From: GWC2-40-17 sp035400705
GTDB lineage: Bacteria > Patescibacteriota > Patescibacteriia > Magasanikbacterales > UBA10003
Direction: 5' to 3'
NCBI GenBank assembly: GCA_035400705.1
Contig: DAOMZV010000003.1
Span: 1 to 44,122 of the forward strand
DNA length: 44,122 nt
The position numbers were made by a program, and so were the translations under genes. A model generated the notes under the pieces. That model did not search any database. It saw nothing but the letters and a program-made list of their open reading frames with translations, and was not told the origin of the DNA. Of the stretch, positions 32,941 to 39,457 are shown one piece after another. The number at the start of each line of letters is the position of its first letter. The first letter of the stretch is position 1.

Positions 32941-34179
32941 TTAAATAAATGAAAAAAATAAAAGTATAATTGTTAAAATGATAATACCTATCACTGTTAA
33001 CCAGGTAATAATATTGCCAGTTCGTTTATTGGCAAATTCCCCCATAATTTTTTTGTCATTAATAATAATCATAACAAAAATTAAAATTATAGGCAGTAAG
33101 ATGCCATTGATATCTTGGGAGAACAACATTACTTTAATTAAGGGCAGACCAGGCAAAAGAACAATGATTACCGCAAGAATCAAACTTAATAAGATAATAC
33201 TATAAAAACCCTTAGCTTCTTTCCAGGTAGAGTTGAAACCATTTTCCCAACCAAATGCTTCACTAATTGCATAAGCAGTGGTTGTCGGCAAAATAAACGC
33301 GCCTAGCATGGAAGAACTAAAAAGACCGAAGGCAAAAAGTATTTCCGCAAAATGGCCAGCTAAAGGCCTTAGAGCTAAAGCTGCATCTTTAGCGTCGTTA
33401 ATTCTAAAACCATATTTGTGTAAAGTTGCTGCTGTACTAATAATAATGAAAAAACTAACAATATTAGTTAAAAACGCCCCAACAAACACTTCGATTTTTT
33501 CTACCTTATAATGTTTAACATCTAAACCCTTATCAACCACATATGATTGAATAAAAAATTGGCCCCAAGGTGTAATAGTGGTTCCAATCATAGCAATCAG
33601 GGTTAAGATAAAAGGAGCAGACCATTCCAAATGAGGCAAAAACAAAGAACTAACAGCCTCACCAAAATTGGGATGAATCAAAAAACCGTTGATAATATAA
33701 ACTAAATAAAAAAGGGAAAAGATTAAAAATATTCTCTCGGCGATTTTAAAAGAACCGCGTGACAACACCAACCAAACTATTAAAGCACCAATAGGTACAG
33801 CAATATATTTACTAATGCCAAAAATACTTAAAGAAGAAGCAATGCCAGCAAATTCGGCTACAATTGTTCCTAGATTAGCCACCAACAAAGTCAACATAGC
33901 AAAAACAGTCCAACGCATGCCAAAACGTTCACGAATCACCCCACCTAAACCTTGACGAGTAGTTAACCCGATTCTCACACCCATTTCTTGAGTAATTGCC
34001 AAAGAAAAAGTAATTAAAAATAAAGCCCAAAGCATGGTTGTGCCAAAATGAGCTCCAACTATTGAATAAGTACTAATACCTCCGGCATCATTATCAGCAT
34101 TAGCCGCAATAATTCCCGGACCGATCACGCTGAAAAAAAACAAGATACGGGGCCAAATTTTTTTTGTCTTTTTCCACAT
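32941..34179 (-). CDS. Nramp-related divalent metal transporter with altered binding motifs
   Basis: A 412-residue protein of the Nramp family (about 11 membrane segments). The first helix reads SVIGPGIIAANADNDAGGIS, which aligns with the usual GPG-x7-8-DPGN motif: Asp stays, but Pro becomes Ala and Asn becomes Gly. Helix 6 reads TTITPWGQFFIQSYV where Mn/Fe carriers have MPHN, so the soft metal ligand Met is Thr. Related sequences with such changes (NRMT) have been shown to carry Mg2+. By analogy this one may favour Mg2+ over Mn2+ or Fe2+, which is an inference. The gene follows the MgtE-N/CBS protein by 17 bases. Confidence 0.88.
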   Translation of the reverse strand: MWKKTKKIWPRILFFFSVIGPGIIAANADNDAGGISTYSIVGAHFGTTMLWALFLITFSLAITQEMGVRIGLTTRQGLGGVIRERFGMRWTVFAMLTLLVANLGTIVAEFAGIASSLSIFGISKYIAVPIGALIVWLVLSRGSFKIAERIFLIFSLFYLVYIINGFLIHPNFGEAVSSLFLPHLEWSAPFILTLIAMIGTTITPWGQFFIQSYVVDKGLDVKHYKVEKIEVFVGAFLTNIVSFFIIISTAATLHKYGFRINDAKDAALALRPLAGHFAEILFAFGLFSSSMLGAFILPTTTAYAISEAFGWENGFNSTWKEAKGFYSIILLSLILAVIIVLLPGLPLIKVMLFSQDINGILLPIILIFVMIIINDKKIMGEFANKRTGNIITWLTVIGIIILTIILLFFSFI

Positions 34180-34196
34180 ATAAATATCCTAAAAAA

Positions 34197-35411
34197 CTAA
34201 GCTTGAGGTAAAAAATAACGCATTAAATCATCTACCGTCACCACACCCAACATTTTTTCATCTTTATCAACTACAGCAATAGACATTAAATTGTATTTAG
34301 TTATGATAGAAGAAACTTCTTTAATATCTTGGTCAACTCTTACCACTGGCAACTTCACTAAATTCTTCATAATCTCTTGCATGGTTTGTTTTTTTTCAGC
34401 AATCAACAAATGCCGCAATGACACCACGCCTAAAAATTTTCCATCTTTATCAATAATATAAATAAAATGAAGCGTATTAAACTCGGAAAAATGTTTCTTA
34501 ATATTTTCAATCACTTCCTCAACTGTAGAATTATTAAAAGCAGTCAAATATTCTGTACTCATCAAACCACCAGCAGTATCTTCCGAATAAACCAACATTT
34601 TTTTAACTCGTTGAGTCTTAATATCTTCAGGTAGTTTTTTTAAAATGGCCGCTGCTTCTTCCGAAGAAAGAGATTGAATCAAGTCGACCAACTCATCAAC
34701 TGACATTTTTTGAACCACCTGAGCCGATTCTTCGGTACCTAAACGTTGAACTAAAATTTTCTGAATTTCCGGCTGAATTTCTTCCATAACTCGACCAGCG
34801 GTATTTTCATCCAAAGTTTTTAATAATAAAATACCCTCGTTTAAATTTAACTTTTCTACAATATTGGCTAAATCAGCTGGATGTAATTTAACTAAACCCT
34901 CAGCCAAAGCATCTACTTTTAAATGACCGTGAATTGGTTGGGCCTTACGCCAATCAATTAAAAAGACCTTAAAAACATTTAAAAAATCCAACTTGTCTAA
35001 ATTTAAGCGACGCAAAATCCCTTTAAAACTAACATCAATACCTAAAACACAGATCTTTTCTTGAAATAAACCTAATTGTAAATCATTAACTCTTACAATT
35101 CTTACCCCGCCAGTATCAACTATCTGCTGGTCTAAAATTTCATTATAAAGAAACAAACAATCTTTTTTAGGCTGAACTTTAGATATCTTAGATAAAACTG
35201 TGGCTAACGTTATAGAACCTTTTCCTAAATTTTCAACGTATTTAAAAGGCACCCAAATTGTTTCTTTGCTTTTTTTTTCTTTAATTAAAATATAATCTAA
35301 AGATGAGTAAGCGCCAGCCTTTTGGGCTATTACAAAATCAACCAATTTACCCACTATAGTATCGGCACTATCCCTAACTGAGGCATTAATTACTTCGCTT
35401 AAATAAAACAT
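34197..35411 (-). CDS. PRC-barrel, MgtE-N and CBS domain protein, without a channel domain
   Basis: A 404-residue cytosolic protein. Residues 1-140 look like one or two PRC barrels (MFYLSEVINASVRDSADTIV and later IVDTGGVRIVRVNDLQLGL). About 160-265 is the MgtE N domain of short helical repeats (KLHPADLANIVEKLNLNEG, LSSEEAAAILKKLPED). About 275-400 holds a CBS pair, beginning with the MgtE hallmark YSEDTAGGLMSTEYL and ending GVVTVDDLMRYFLP. In true MgtE these domains bind Mg2+ and gate a membrane channel, but the membrane part is missing here. The next gene is the Nramp-like transporter, so this protein probably senses Mg2+ for it. It is the first gene of the long run. Confidence 0.9.
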   Translation of the reverse strand: MFYLSEVINASVRDSADTIVGKLVDFVIAQKAGAYSSLDYILIKEKKSKETIWVPFKYVENLGKGSITLATVLSKISKVQPKKDCLFLYNEILDQQIVDTGGVRIVRVNDLQLGLFQEKICVLGIDVSFKGILRRLNLDKLDFLNVFKVFLIDWRKAQPIHGHLKVDALAEGLVKLHPADLANIVEKLNLNEGILLLKTLDENTAGRVMEEIQPEIQKILVQRLGTEESAQVVQKMSVDELVDLIQSLSSEEAAAILKKLPEDIKTQRVKKMLVYSEDTAGGLMSTEYLTAFNNSTVEEVIENIKKHFSEFNTLHFIYIIDKDGKFLGVVSLRHLLIAEKKQTMQEIMKNLVKLPVVRVDQDIKEVSSIITKYNLMSIAVVDKDEKMLGVVTVDDLMRYFLPQA

Positions 35412-35467
35412 AAAATAAAAGGTTAAATCAAAAATATTATATCATTTTAAGTTTACTTAAGCAATAA

Positions 35468-35491
35468 AAACCCCCTTTTAAAAGGGGGTTT
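35468..35491. terminator. Palindromic hairpin terminator
   Basis: AAACCCCCTTTT and AAAAGGGGGTTT form a perfect 12-base inverted repeat (35468-35491) with T-rich flanks on both sides. On the minus strand it follows the response-regulator remnant and precedes the start of the gene at 35411. Confidence 0.8.
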
Positions 35492-35502
35492 ATTTTTAAG
35501 CT

Positions 35503-35790
35503 TTATTTTAACTTATCTTTAACCTTTTTTATAACATCTTCTAGTTTCCAATCGGCTTTAACCAAATAATCAAAAACTTCTTTTTCTGAGGCTTCACTAA
35601 TTTTCTCCGCTTCGCTTAAATTAGACAAAATAATTACCGGTACATCCATTCCCCAAGAATCCTGGCGCAGTTCCCTTAAAACACTCATCCCGTCCTTTTT
35701 GGGTAAAATTAAATCTAATAAAATTAAATCGGGGTGCTTAGTTAGGGCTAAACTTAAACCAGTAACACCATCATTTCTGCTGAGCCGCCA
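35503..35790 (-). pseudogene. Response-regulator receiver domain remnant (N-terminus missing)
   Basis: The frame is open from 35790, just after a TAA, to the stop at 35503. It reads RNDGVTGLSLALTKHPDLIL, then LDLILPKKDGMSVLREL and VPVIILSNLSEAEKI, ending DYLVKADWKLEDVIKKVKDK. These match the last two thirds of a receiver domain, with the phospho-acceptor Asp (LLDLILP), the switch Ser and the Lys (YLVKADW) all present. The first strand and the acidic pair, about 45 residues, are absent. The only internal ATG (35688) is in the middle of the domain. The frame overlaps the end of the PAS gene in another frame, so it is probably what is left after a deletion or frameshift. Confidence 0.7.
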
Positions 35791-36491
35791 TTAACTGCCT
35801 GCTCTCTTTGTTTTCTTACTGTAATATCACGACCAATAACTAAAATAGCTGGCTTATCAAGATAATCAATCAATGAAACGTTCAATTCTACCAGTAAAAT
35901 TTTACCTGCTTTTTGAATGACCGGTACCTCATACTGTTCTTCGTTAACAATTTTACCCTTTATTCTTAATTGATATTTTTCTTCAATTAAAGACCTAAAC
36001 GCCGGTTCCACAAAATCCGAAAATCTCTTATCTAAAATTTCCTGTTCAGGATAACCTAGTAAATTAATAGCTCGAGGATTAACAAATTTGATTTTGCCAT
36101 CCTGAATAATTACTATGCCATCCGAACTCCCCCTTAAAATAGTTAAATATTTTTTTTGACTAACATCTAAATCTTCGATAATTTTTTGATAATGTAAAAA
36201 AATTGGTTTAATTTTAATTAAACCAATAAAAAATAAGACGGAAATGACTAAACCAAATATTTCTTCGGCTAATTGAGTATTAGAAACACCACCTTGAAAA
36301 TAATCTGACAAAAATAAAATATTGCGAATAGCTCGAAATAAAAAAGCTAAGGCAAAAATTGCCCAAGCTATTCGGTAACCGGTTGTCTGAACAAAAAAAC
36401 CTACATAAATCACGCTAACAATTTGTATAATAACCGAAATTATTAAAATTATGACTGCTAGGCATAAAATAAATAAAGAAAAGATATCCAC
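35754..36491 (-). CDS. Membrane PAS sensor protein, truncated before the kinase domain
   Basis: A 245-residue protein with three or four membrane segments (about residues 5-30, 38-58 and 78-96), a short helical linker, and one PAS domain at about 110-235: LTILRGSSDGIVIIQDGKIK, FVNPRAINLLGYPEQEILDK, PAILVIGRDITVRKQRE. The last residues (VNGGSAEMMVLLV) are unlike a normal PAS-to-kinase linker. No HisKA or ATPase domain follows; instead the DNA continues in another frame into the second part of a receiver domain. It looks like the sensor half of a two-component pair that lost its kinase. The PAS ligand is unknown. Confidence 0.75.
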   Translation of the reverse strand: MDIFSLFILCLAVIILIISVIIQIVSVIYVGFFVQTTGYRIAWAIFALAFLFRAIRNILFLSDYFQGGVSNTQLAEEIFGLVISVLFFIGLIKIKPIFLHYQKIIEDLDVSQKKYLTILRGSSDGIVIIQDGKIKFVNPRAINLLGYPEQEILDKRFSDFVEPAFRSLIEEKYQLRIKGKIVNEEQYEVPVIQKAGKILLVELNVSLIDYLDKPAILVIGRDITVRKQREQAVNGGSAEMMVLLV

Positions 36492-36549
36492 ATTATACCA
36501 TTTTATTTAAAAAGGTCACAATATTTGGCTCTACTAAGAGTTTTTTAAT

Positions 36550-36576
36550 AAAAAACCGAAGCTGTTAAACTTCGGT
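36550..36576 (-). terminator. Terminator of unit 5
   Basis: ACCGAAG (36555-36561) and CTTCGGT (36570-36576) form a 7-base stem with an 8-base loop. The minus side continues TTTTTATT. On the sense strand the loop is TTTAACAG, again with TTAAC. Confidence 0.8.
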
Positions 36577-36583
36577 ATTAAAT

Positions 36584-37264
36584 TCAAATTCTACCCTCCC
36601 AAGGAACAAACGGTCCCTGATCGATTATTAAACGTCTCCCACCATCCTTAATCACCTCCTGACAAACCAGAACGGAGGCATTGGCAAAAGTTTCCTTATT
36701 ATCATACTCTTCCACAATCTCCCAAGGAGAAATATTAAGAAGAATTTTCTTCAACAGATAAAGCCAGTTACTATGAGTGAAAACCAAAATTCTTTCTTCA
36801 GAATATTGCTGGTAGAGCATGTCCAAAAAAAGACGAACTCTGACTTCTACATCTGGCCAGTTTTCGCCACCAAGAGGCCGATGATGATATTTACCCTCTT
36901 TCTTCTTCCGATCCAGTTCTCCCGGATAAAGCCGAGCAACTTCTTCATAAGGAAAAGAATGATAAATTCCTCGGTTAGCTTCAGCTAGAAGGGCGTCTTC
37001 AATAATATTCGGCACTAAAATTCCCACCTGGGAAAAAATTCCACCAACTTCTTGGGCTGTTTGAGTAGCTCTAAGATAATATGACGAGTAAAAAGACTTG
37101 AAACTACCGTGTGCGCCTTGCCACTTGACAAGCCACTCTCCGGTTATTCTAGCCTGTTCCCTACCCCTGGCAGTTAAATCGGAAAAAACATTATGTTTAT
37201 CAAACTGCCGAACAATATTACAGTCAGCCTCGCCATGACGAACGAACACGATCGTCGAATTCAT
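36584..37264 (-). CDS. Histidine phosphatase family protein (unit 5)
   Basis: A 226-residue cytosolic protein of the phosphoglycerate-mutase-like family. STIVFVRHGEADCNIVRQF has the catalytic RHG motif near residue 9. SSYYLRATQTAQEVGG carries the second conserved Arg, and RILVFTHSNWLYLLKKILL carries the second His. It is probably a broad phosphatase on small phosphorylated compounds, since the sequence does not define a substrate. The gene is richer in G+C than its neighbours and has its own promoter, an AGGAG SD 7 bases before the ATG, and a terminator, so it is another stand-alone unit. It is the only unit with a recognised product. Confidence 0.88.
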   Translation of the reverse strand: MNSTIVFVRHGEADCNIVRQFDKHNVFSDLTARGREQARITGEWLVKWQGAHGSFKSFYSSYYLRATQTAQEVGGIFSQVGILVPNIIEDALLAEANRGIYHSFPYEEVARLYPGELDRKKKEGKYHHRPLGGENWPDVEVRVRLFLDMLYQQYSEERILVFTHSNWLYLLKKILLNISPWEIVEEYDNKETFANASVLVCQEVIKDGGRRLIIDQGPFVPWEGRI

Positions 37265-37309
37265 GGGTCTTCTCCTGCTTAGACCATTAAAAAGAACATT
37301 TATGCTCTG

Positions 37310-37338
37310 ATATTAACCATGTTTTTTAAAAAAGTCAA
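37310..37338 (-). promoter_or_regulatory. Promoter of unit 5
   Basis: On the minus strand TTGACT (37338-37333), 17 bases, TAATAT (37315-37310). The start codon is 45 bases past the -10 box. GTTCTTTTT (37297-37289) lies in the leader. Confidence 0.7.
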
Positions 37339-37415
37339 GCCTAAAAGATCTCCCTCAAAAATCAACGATTTTCATGGCTGATATTTTAAATTTTTGCTAT
37401 AATTTTAATAGACTT

Positions 37416-38750
37416 ATGAAATCAACATTTCAATTCAAAAACCAACCGCTTTTACTTTTATTTTGCTTAGGTCTGTTTATTTTTTGGTCCTGCACTGCCG
37501 CAGCTTCTACCATTACTGCCACGCAAAATGAATTAGAAGAAGAACTGAAAAAAGTAGAGCAACAGATTATTCGATACGAACAAGAATTAAAAAGTACCAG
37601 TCAAACTAAAAATACTTTGGCTAACAAAATTAAGCAGCTTAAAAATCAACAAACCACTCTTAATTTACAAATCAAGGCCACAACCTTAACGATTGATTCT
37701 TTGGGCTACAAAATTACTGAAACAGAACAAACGATCAAAAAAAATGAAATCCAACAAGAAAAATTAAAGGATGAGATTGCTATCACCCTTCGTCTCCTAC
37801 ATAAAGATGAAACCAATCTATTTCTTAATATTTTATCAAAACCGACCTTGTCCGAGGCTTATTTAGAAGCCTCCGCTTATTTAACCTTGGTGGAAAAAAT
37901 AAATTCCTTAGTCCAGCAAACCCAGGTACTTAAAGAACAGCTTCAAAAAAATAAAGATATCTTTTTCGAACAGCAAACCGAGGCCTCTAACTTATTAAGT
38001 ATTAAAGCCATCCAACAAAATTCTCTCAAGTCGGTTATTGGTGAACAATCGCAATTATTAGAAAGCACTAAGGGTTTAGAAAAAAACTACCAGACAATTT
38101 TAGCCGATTCCAAAAAAAAGGCAACTGAAATTAAAAATAGAATTTATGAATTATTCAATACTGGCAAGCAGATTAATTTTTCCCAGGCTTTAGAAATTGC
38201 TCAATGGATTTCTAAGGCTACGGGTTTACGCCCAGCTTTTCTATTAGCTATCTTAACTCAAGAATCTAATTTGGGTAAAAATGTGGGCACTTGCAATCGT
38301 TCTGGAGACCCTCCAGAAAAAAGTTGGCAGGTTATTATGAAACCCACCAGAGACCAGGAACCATTTAAAACGATTACTAAGGAACTCGGCCTAGACATAG
38401 ACACTACCCCTGTCTCCTGTCCCATGAAAGATAAAAATGGCAACCAATCAGGATGGGGTGGTGCAATGGGCCCAGCTCAATTTATCCCATCAACCTGGAT
38501 GTCTTATAAAGACAAAGTTTCAGCTCTCACTGGTAATAAACCGGCTAACCCTTGGGATATTCGAGATGCTTTTGCGGCGGCAGCAATCAAACTCAAAGCC
38601 GATGGAGCTAAAAATACCGAAGAGAGCGAATGGCAGGCAGCTATGAAATATTTTGCCGGATCAGTCAATTTAAAATATCGTTTTTATGGTGATAATGTCG
38701 CAATTTTAACAAAAAATTATCAAGAAGATATTGATGCTTTAGACAAATAA
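37416..38750 (+). CDS. Coiled-coil lytic transglycosylase-like protein
   Basis: A 444-residue secreted protein. MKSTFQFKNQPLLLLFCLG and FIFWSCTAAAS form a signal peptide. A long coiled coil follows (about residues 30-245, for example ELKKVEQQIIRYEQELKST), like that of PcsB/CwlO proteins. The C-terminal domain is a lytic transglycosylase: LRPAFLLAILTQESNLGKNV holds the catalytic Glu, and GGAMGPAQFIPSTW is the family motif, with YFAGSVNLKYRFYGDNV at the end. It should cut peptidoglycan. I chose the ATG at 37416 because TATAAT (37398-37403) lies 12 bases upstream. A start at 37374 would place that box inside the gene and precede the signal peptide. Confidence 0.88.
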   Translation: MKSTFQFKNQPLLLLFCLGLFIFWSCTAAASTITATQNELEEELKKVEQQIIRYEQELKSTSQTKNTLANKIKQLKNQQTTLNLQIKATTLTIDSLGYKITETEQTIKKNEIQQEKLKDEIAITLRLLHKDETNLFLNILSKPTLSEAYLEASAYLTLVEKINSLVQQTQVLKEQLQKNKDIFFEQQTEASNLLSIKAIQQNSLKSVIGEQSQLLESTKGLEKNYQTILADSKKKATEIKNRIYELFNTGKQINFSQALEIAQWISKATGLRPAFLLAILTQESNLGKNVGTCNRSGDPPEKSWQVIMKPTRDQEPFKTITKELGLDIDTTPVSCPMKDKNGNQSGWGGAMGPAQFIPSTWMSYKDKVSALTGNKPANPWDIRDAFAAAAIKLKADGAKNTEESEWQAAMKYFAGSVNLKYRFYGDNVAILTKNYQEDIDALDK

Positions 38751-38782
38751 AAAAACAATAAGGAATTGTTTAAAAAAATTAT

Positions 38783-38811
38783 AAAAAATACCTGCTCAGC
38801 AGGTATTTTTT
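38783..38811. terminator. Bidirectional terminator
   Basis: AAATACCTGC and GCAGGTATTT (stem 38786-38795 and 38799-38808) surround a 3-base loop TCA, with T-runs on both strands. It ends the transglycosylase gene on the plus strand and the tRNA-rpmG group on the minus strand. Confidence 0.85.
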
Positions 38812-38814
38812 ATT

Positions 38815-38885
38815 CAGGGGGTGAAGGAATCGGACCCTCGCTAATGGTTTTGGAGACCATTGTACTACCATTATACGAACCCCCC
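38815..38885 (-). tRNA. trnW: tRNA-Trp (CCA)
   Basis: The acceptor stem GGGGGGT pairs with ACCCCCT (a G-T pair at 1-72), with discriminator G as in bacterial tRNA-Trp. The D arm is GTAT-AATGGTA-GTAC. The anticodon stem ATGGT/ACCAT surrounds CTCCAAA, anticodon CCA. The T arm is GAGGG-TCCGATT-CCTTC. The 3' CCA is not encoded. The T loop has C at position 55 where nearly all tRNAs have U. It lies 37 bases after rpmG, a common bacterial neighbour order (rpmG, trnW, secE). Confidence 0.92.
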
Positions 38886-38922
38886 AGACTAATTAAGACA
38901 GAATTTTTTCTGTCTTAATTAT

Positions 38923-39078
38923 TTATTTGGTTTCTTTATGCGTTTCATGCTTTTTGCAAAAACGGCAATATTTTTTCATCTCCAAGCGATTCTTTAAAGT
39001 CTTTTTATTTTTATGGCTTTGATGAGTAACGCGCTTGCAGCTAGTGCATTCCAGCTTAATAAGATTATCTTGAGACAT
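38923..39078 (-). CDS. rpmG: 50S ribosomal protein L33
   Basis: A 51-residue protein. MSQDNLIKLECTSCKRVTHQ starts it, and KYCRFCKKHETHKETK ends it. The two CxxC pairs (Cys 11, 14, 38 and 41) make the zinc ribbon of the zinc-binding L33 form. It sits inside the tRNA cluster, between tRNA-Thr(TGT) and tRNA-Trp, and is probably co-transcribed with them. No SD is visible before the ATG (ACAAGAAAATT). Confidence 0.93.
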   Translation of the reverse strand: MSQDNLIKLECTSCKRVTHQSHKNKKTLKNRLEMKKYCRFCKKHETHKETK

Positions 39079-39110
39079 AATTTTCTTGTATAATTTATTT
39101 TTATAAATAA

Positions 39111-39186
39111 TGGAGCCGACTCAGGGATTCGGACCCTGGACCTACGGTTTACAAAACCGTTGCTCTACCAACTGAGCTAAGTCGGC
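39111..39186 (-). tRNA. trnT: tRNA-Thr (TGT)
   Basis: The acceptor stem GCCGACT/AGTCGGC is perfect. The D arm is AGCTCAGTTGGTAGAGC. The anticodon stem ACGGT/ACCGT surrounds TTTGTAA, anticodon TGT. The T arm is CAGGG-TCCGAAT-CCCTG, again with C at position 55. The discriminator is T and the 3' CCA is encoded. It lies between tRNA-Tyr and rpmG. Confidence 0.95.
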
Positions 39187-39264
39187 AAATGGTTCTTTGC
39201 CAGATGCTTTCCATCGCGAAGTTGGAAATTAACATGTGTGAAAATTCAACCAAAAAGGCTCATT

Positions 39265-39347
39265 TGGGCAGGGTAGGATTCGAACCTACGTAGCCGTAAG
39301 GCGACAGATTTACAGTCTGTTGCGATTGACCGCTCCGCCACCTGCCC
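39265..39347 (-). tRNA. trnY: tRNA-Tyr (GTA)
   Basis: A class II tRNA. The acceptor stem is GGGCAGG/CCTGCCC, and the anticodon stem CAGA/TCTG surrounds CTGTAAA, anticodon GTA. It has a long variable arm (TCGCCTTACGGCTAC) and a canonical T loop TTCGAAT. The discriminator is A and CCA is not encoded. Its first base touches the CCA end of tRNA-Thr(GGT). Confidence 0.95.
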
Positions 39348-39423
39348 TGGAGCCGATGCGCGGATTTGAACCGCGGACCTACTCCTTACCATGGAGTTGC
39401 TCTACCAACTGAGCTACATCGGC
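39348..39423 (-). tRNA. trnT: tRNA-Thr (GGT)
   Basis: The acceptor stem is GCCGATG/CATCGGC, the D arm AGCTCAGTTGGTAGAGC, and the anticodon loop ATGGTAA with anticodon GGT. The T arm CGCGG-TTCAAAT-CCGCG is canonical. The discriminator is T and CCA is encoded. The first tRNA of the cluster, it is followed without any spacer by tRNA-Tyr. Confidence 0.95.
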
Positions 39424-39457
39424 AAAAAATTAACTTAACAAAGTGATAAAGAACATT

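Noticed and set aside
1432..36576. Integron attC sites at the unit terminators
   Set aside because: GTTAAC and GTTTAAC recall R boxes, and two loops fit RYYYAAC. However, the structures are short intrinsic terminators with T-runs, there are no paired L boxes, and no integrase gene is in the window.
37374..37415. N-terminal extension of the transglycosylase from the ATG at 37374
   Set aside because: It would place a non-signal stretch before the signal peptide and put the likely -10 box inside the coding region.
39111..39423. T at discriminator position 73 in both tRNA-Thr genes as a sign of archaeal origin
   Set aside because: U73 is also found in threonine tRNAs of various bacteria, and the rest of both tRNAs is bacterial in form.
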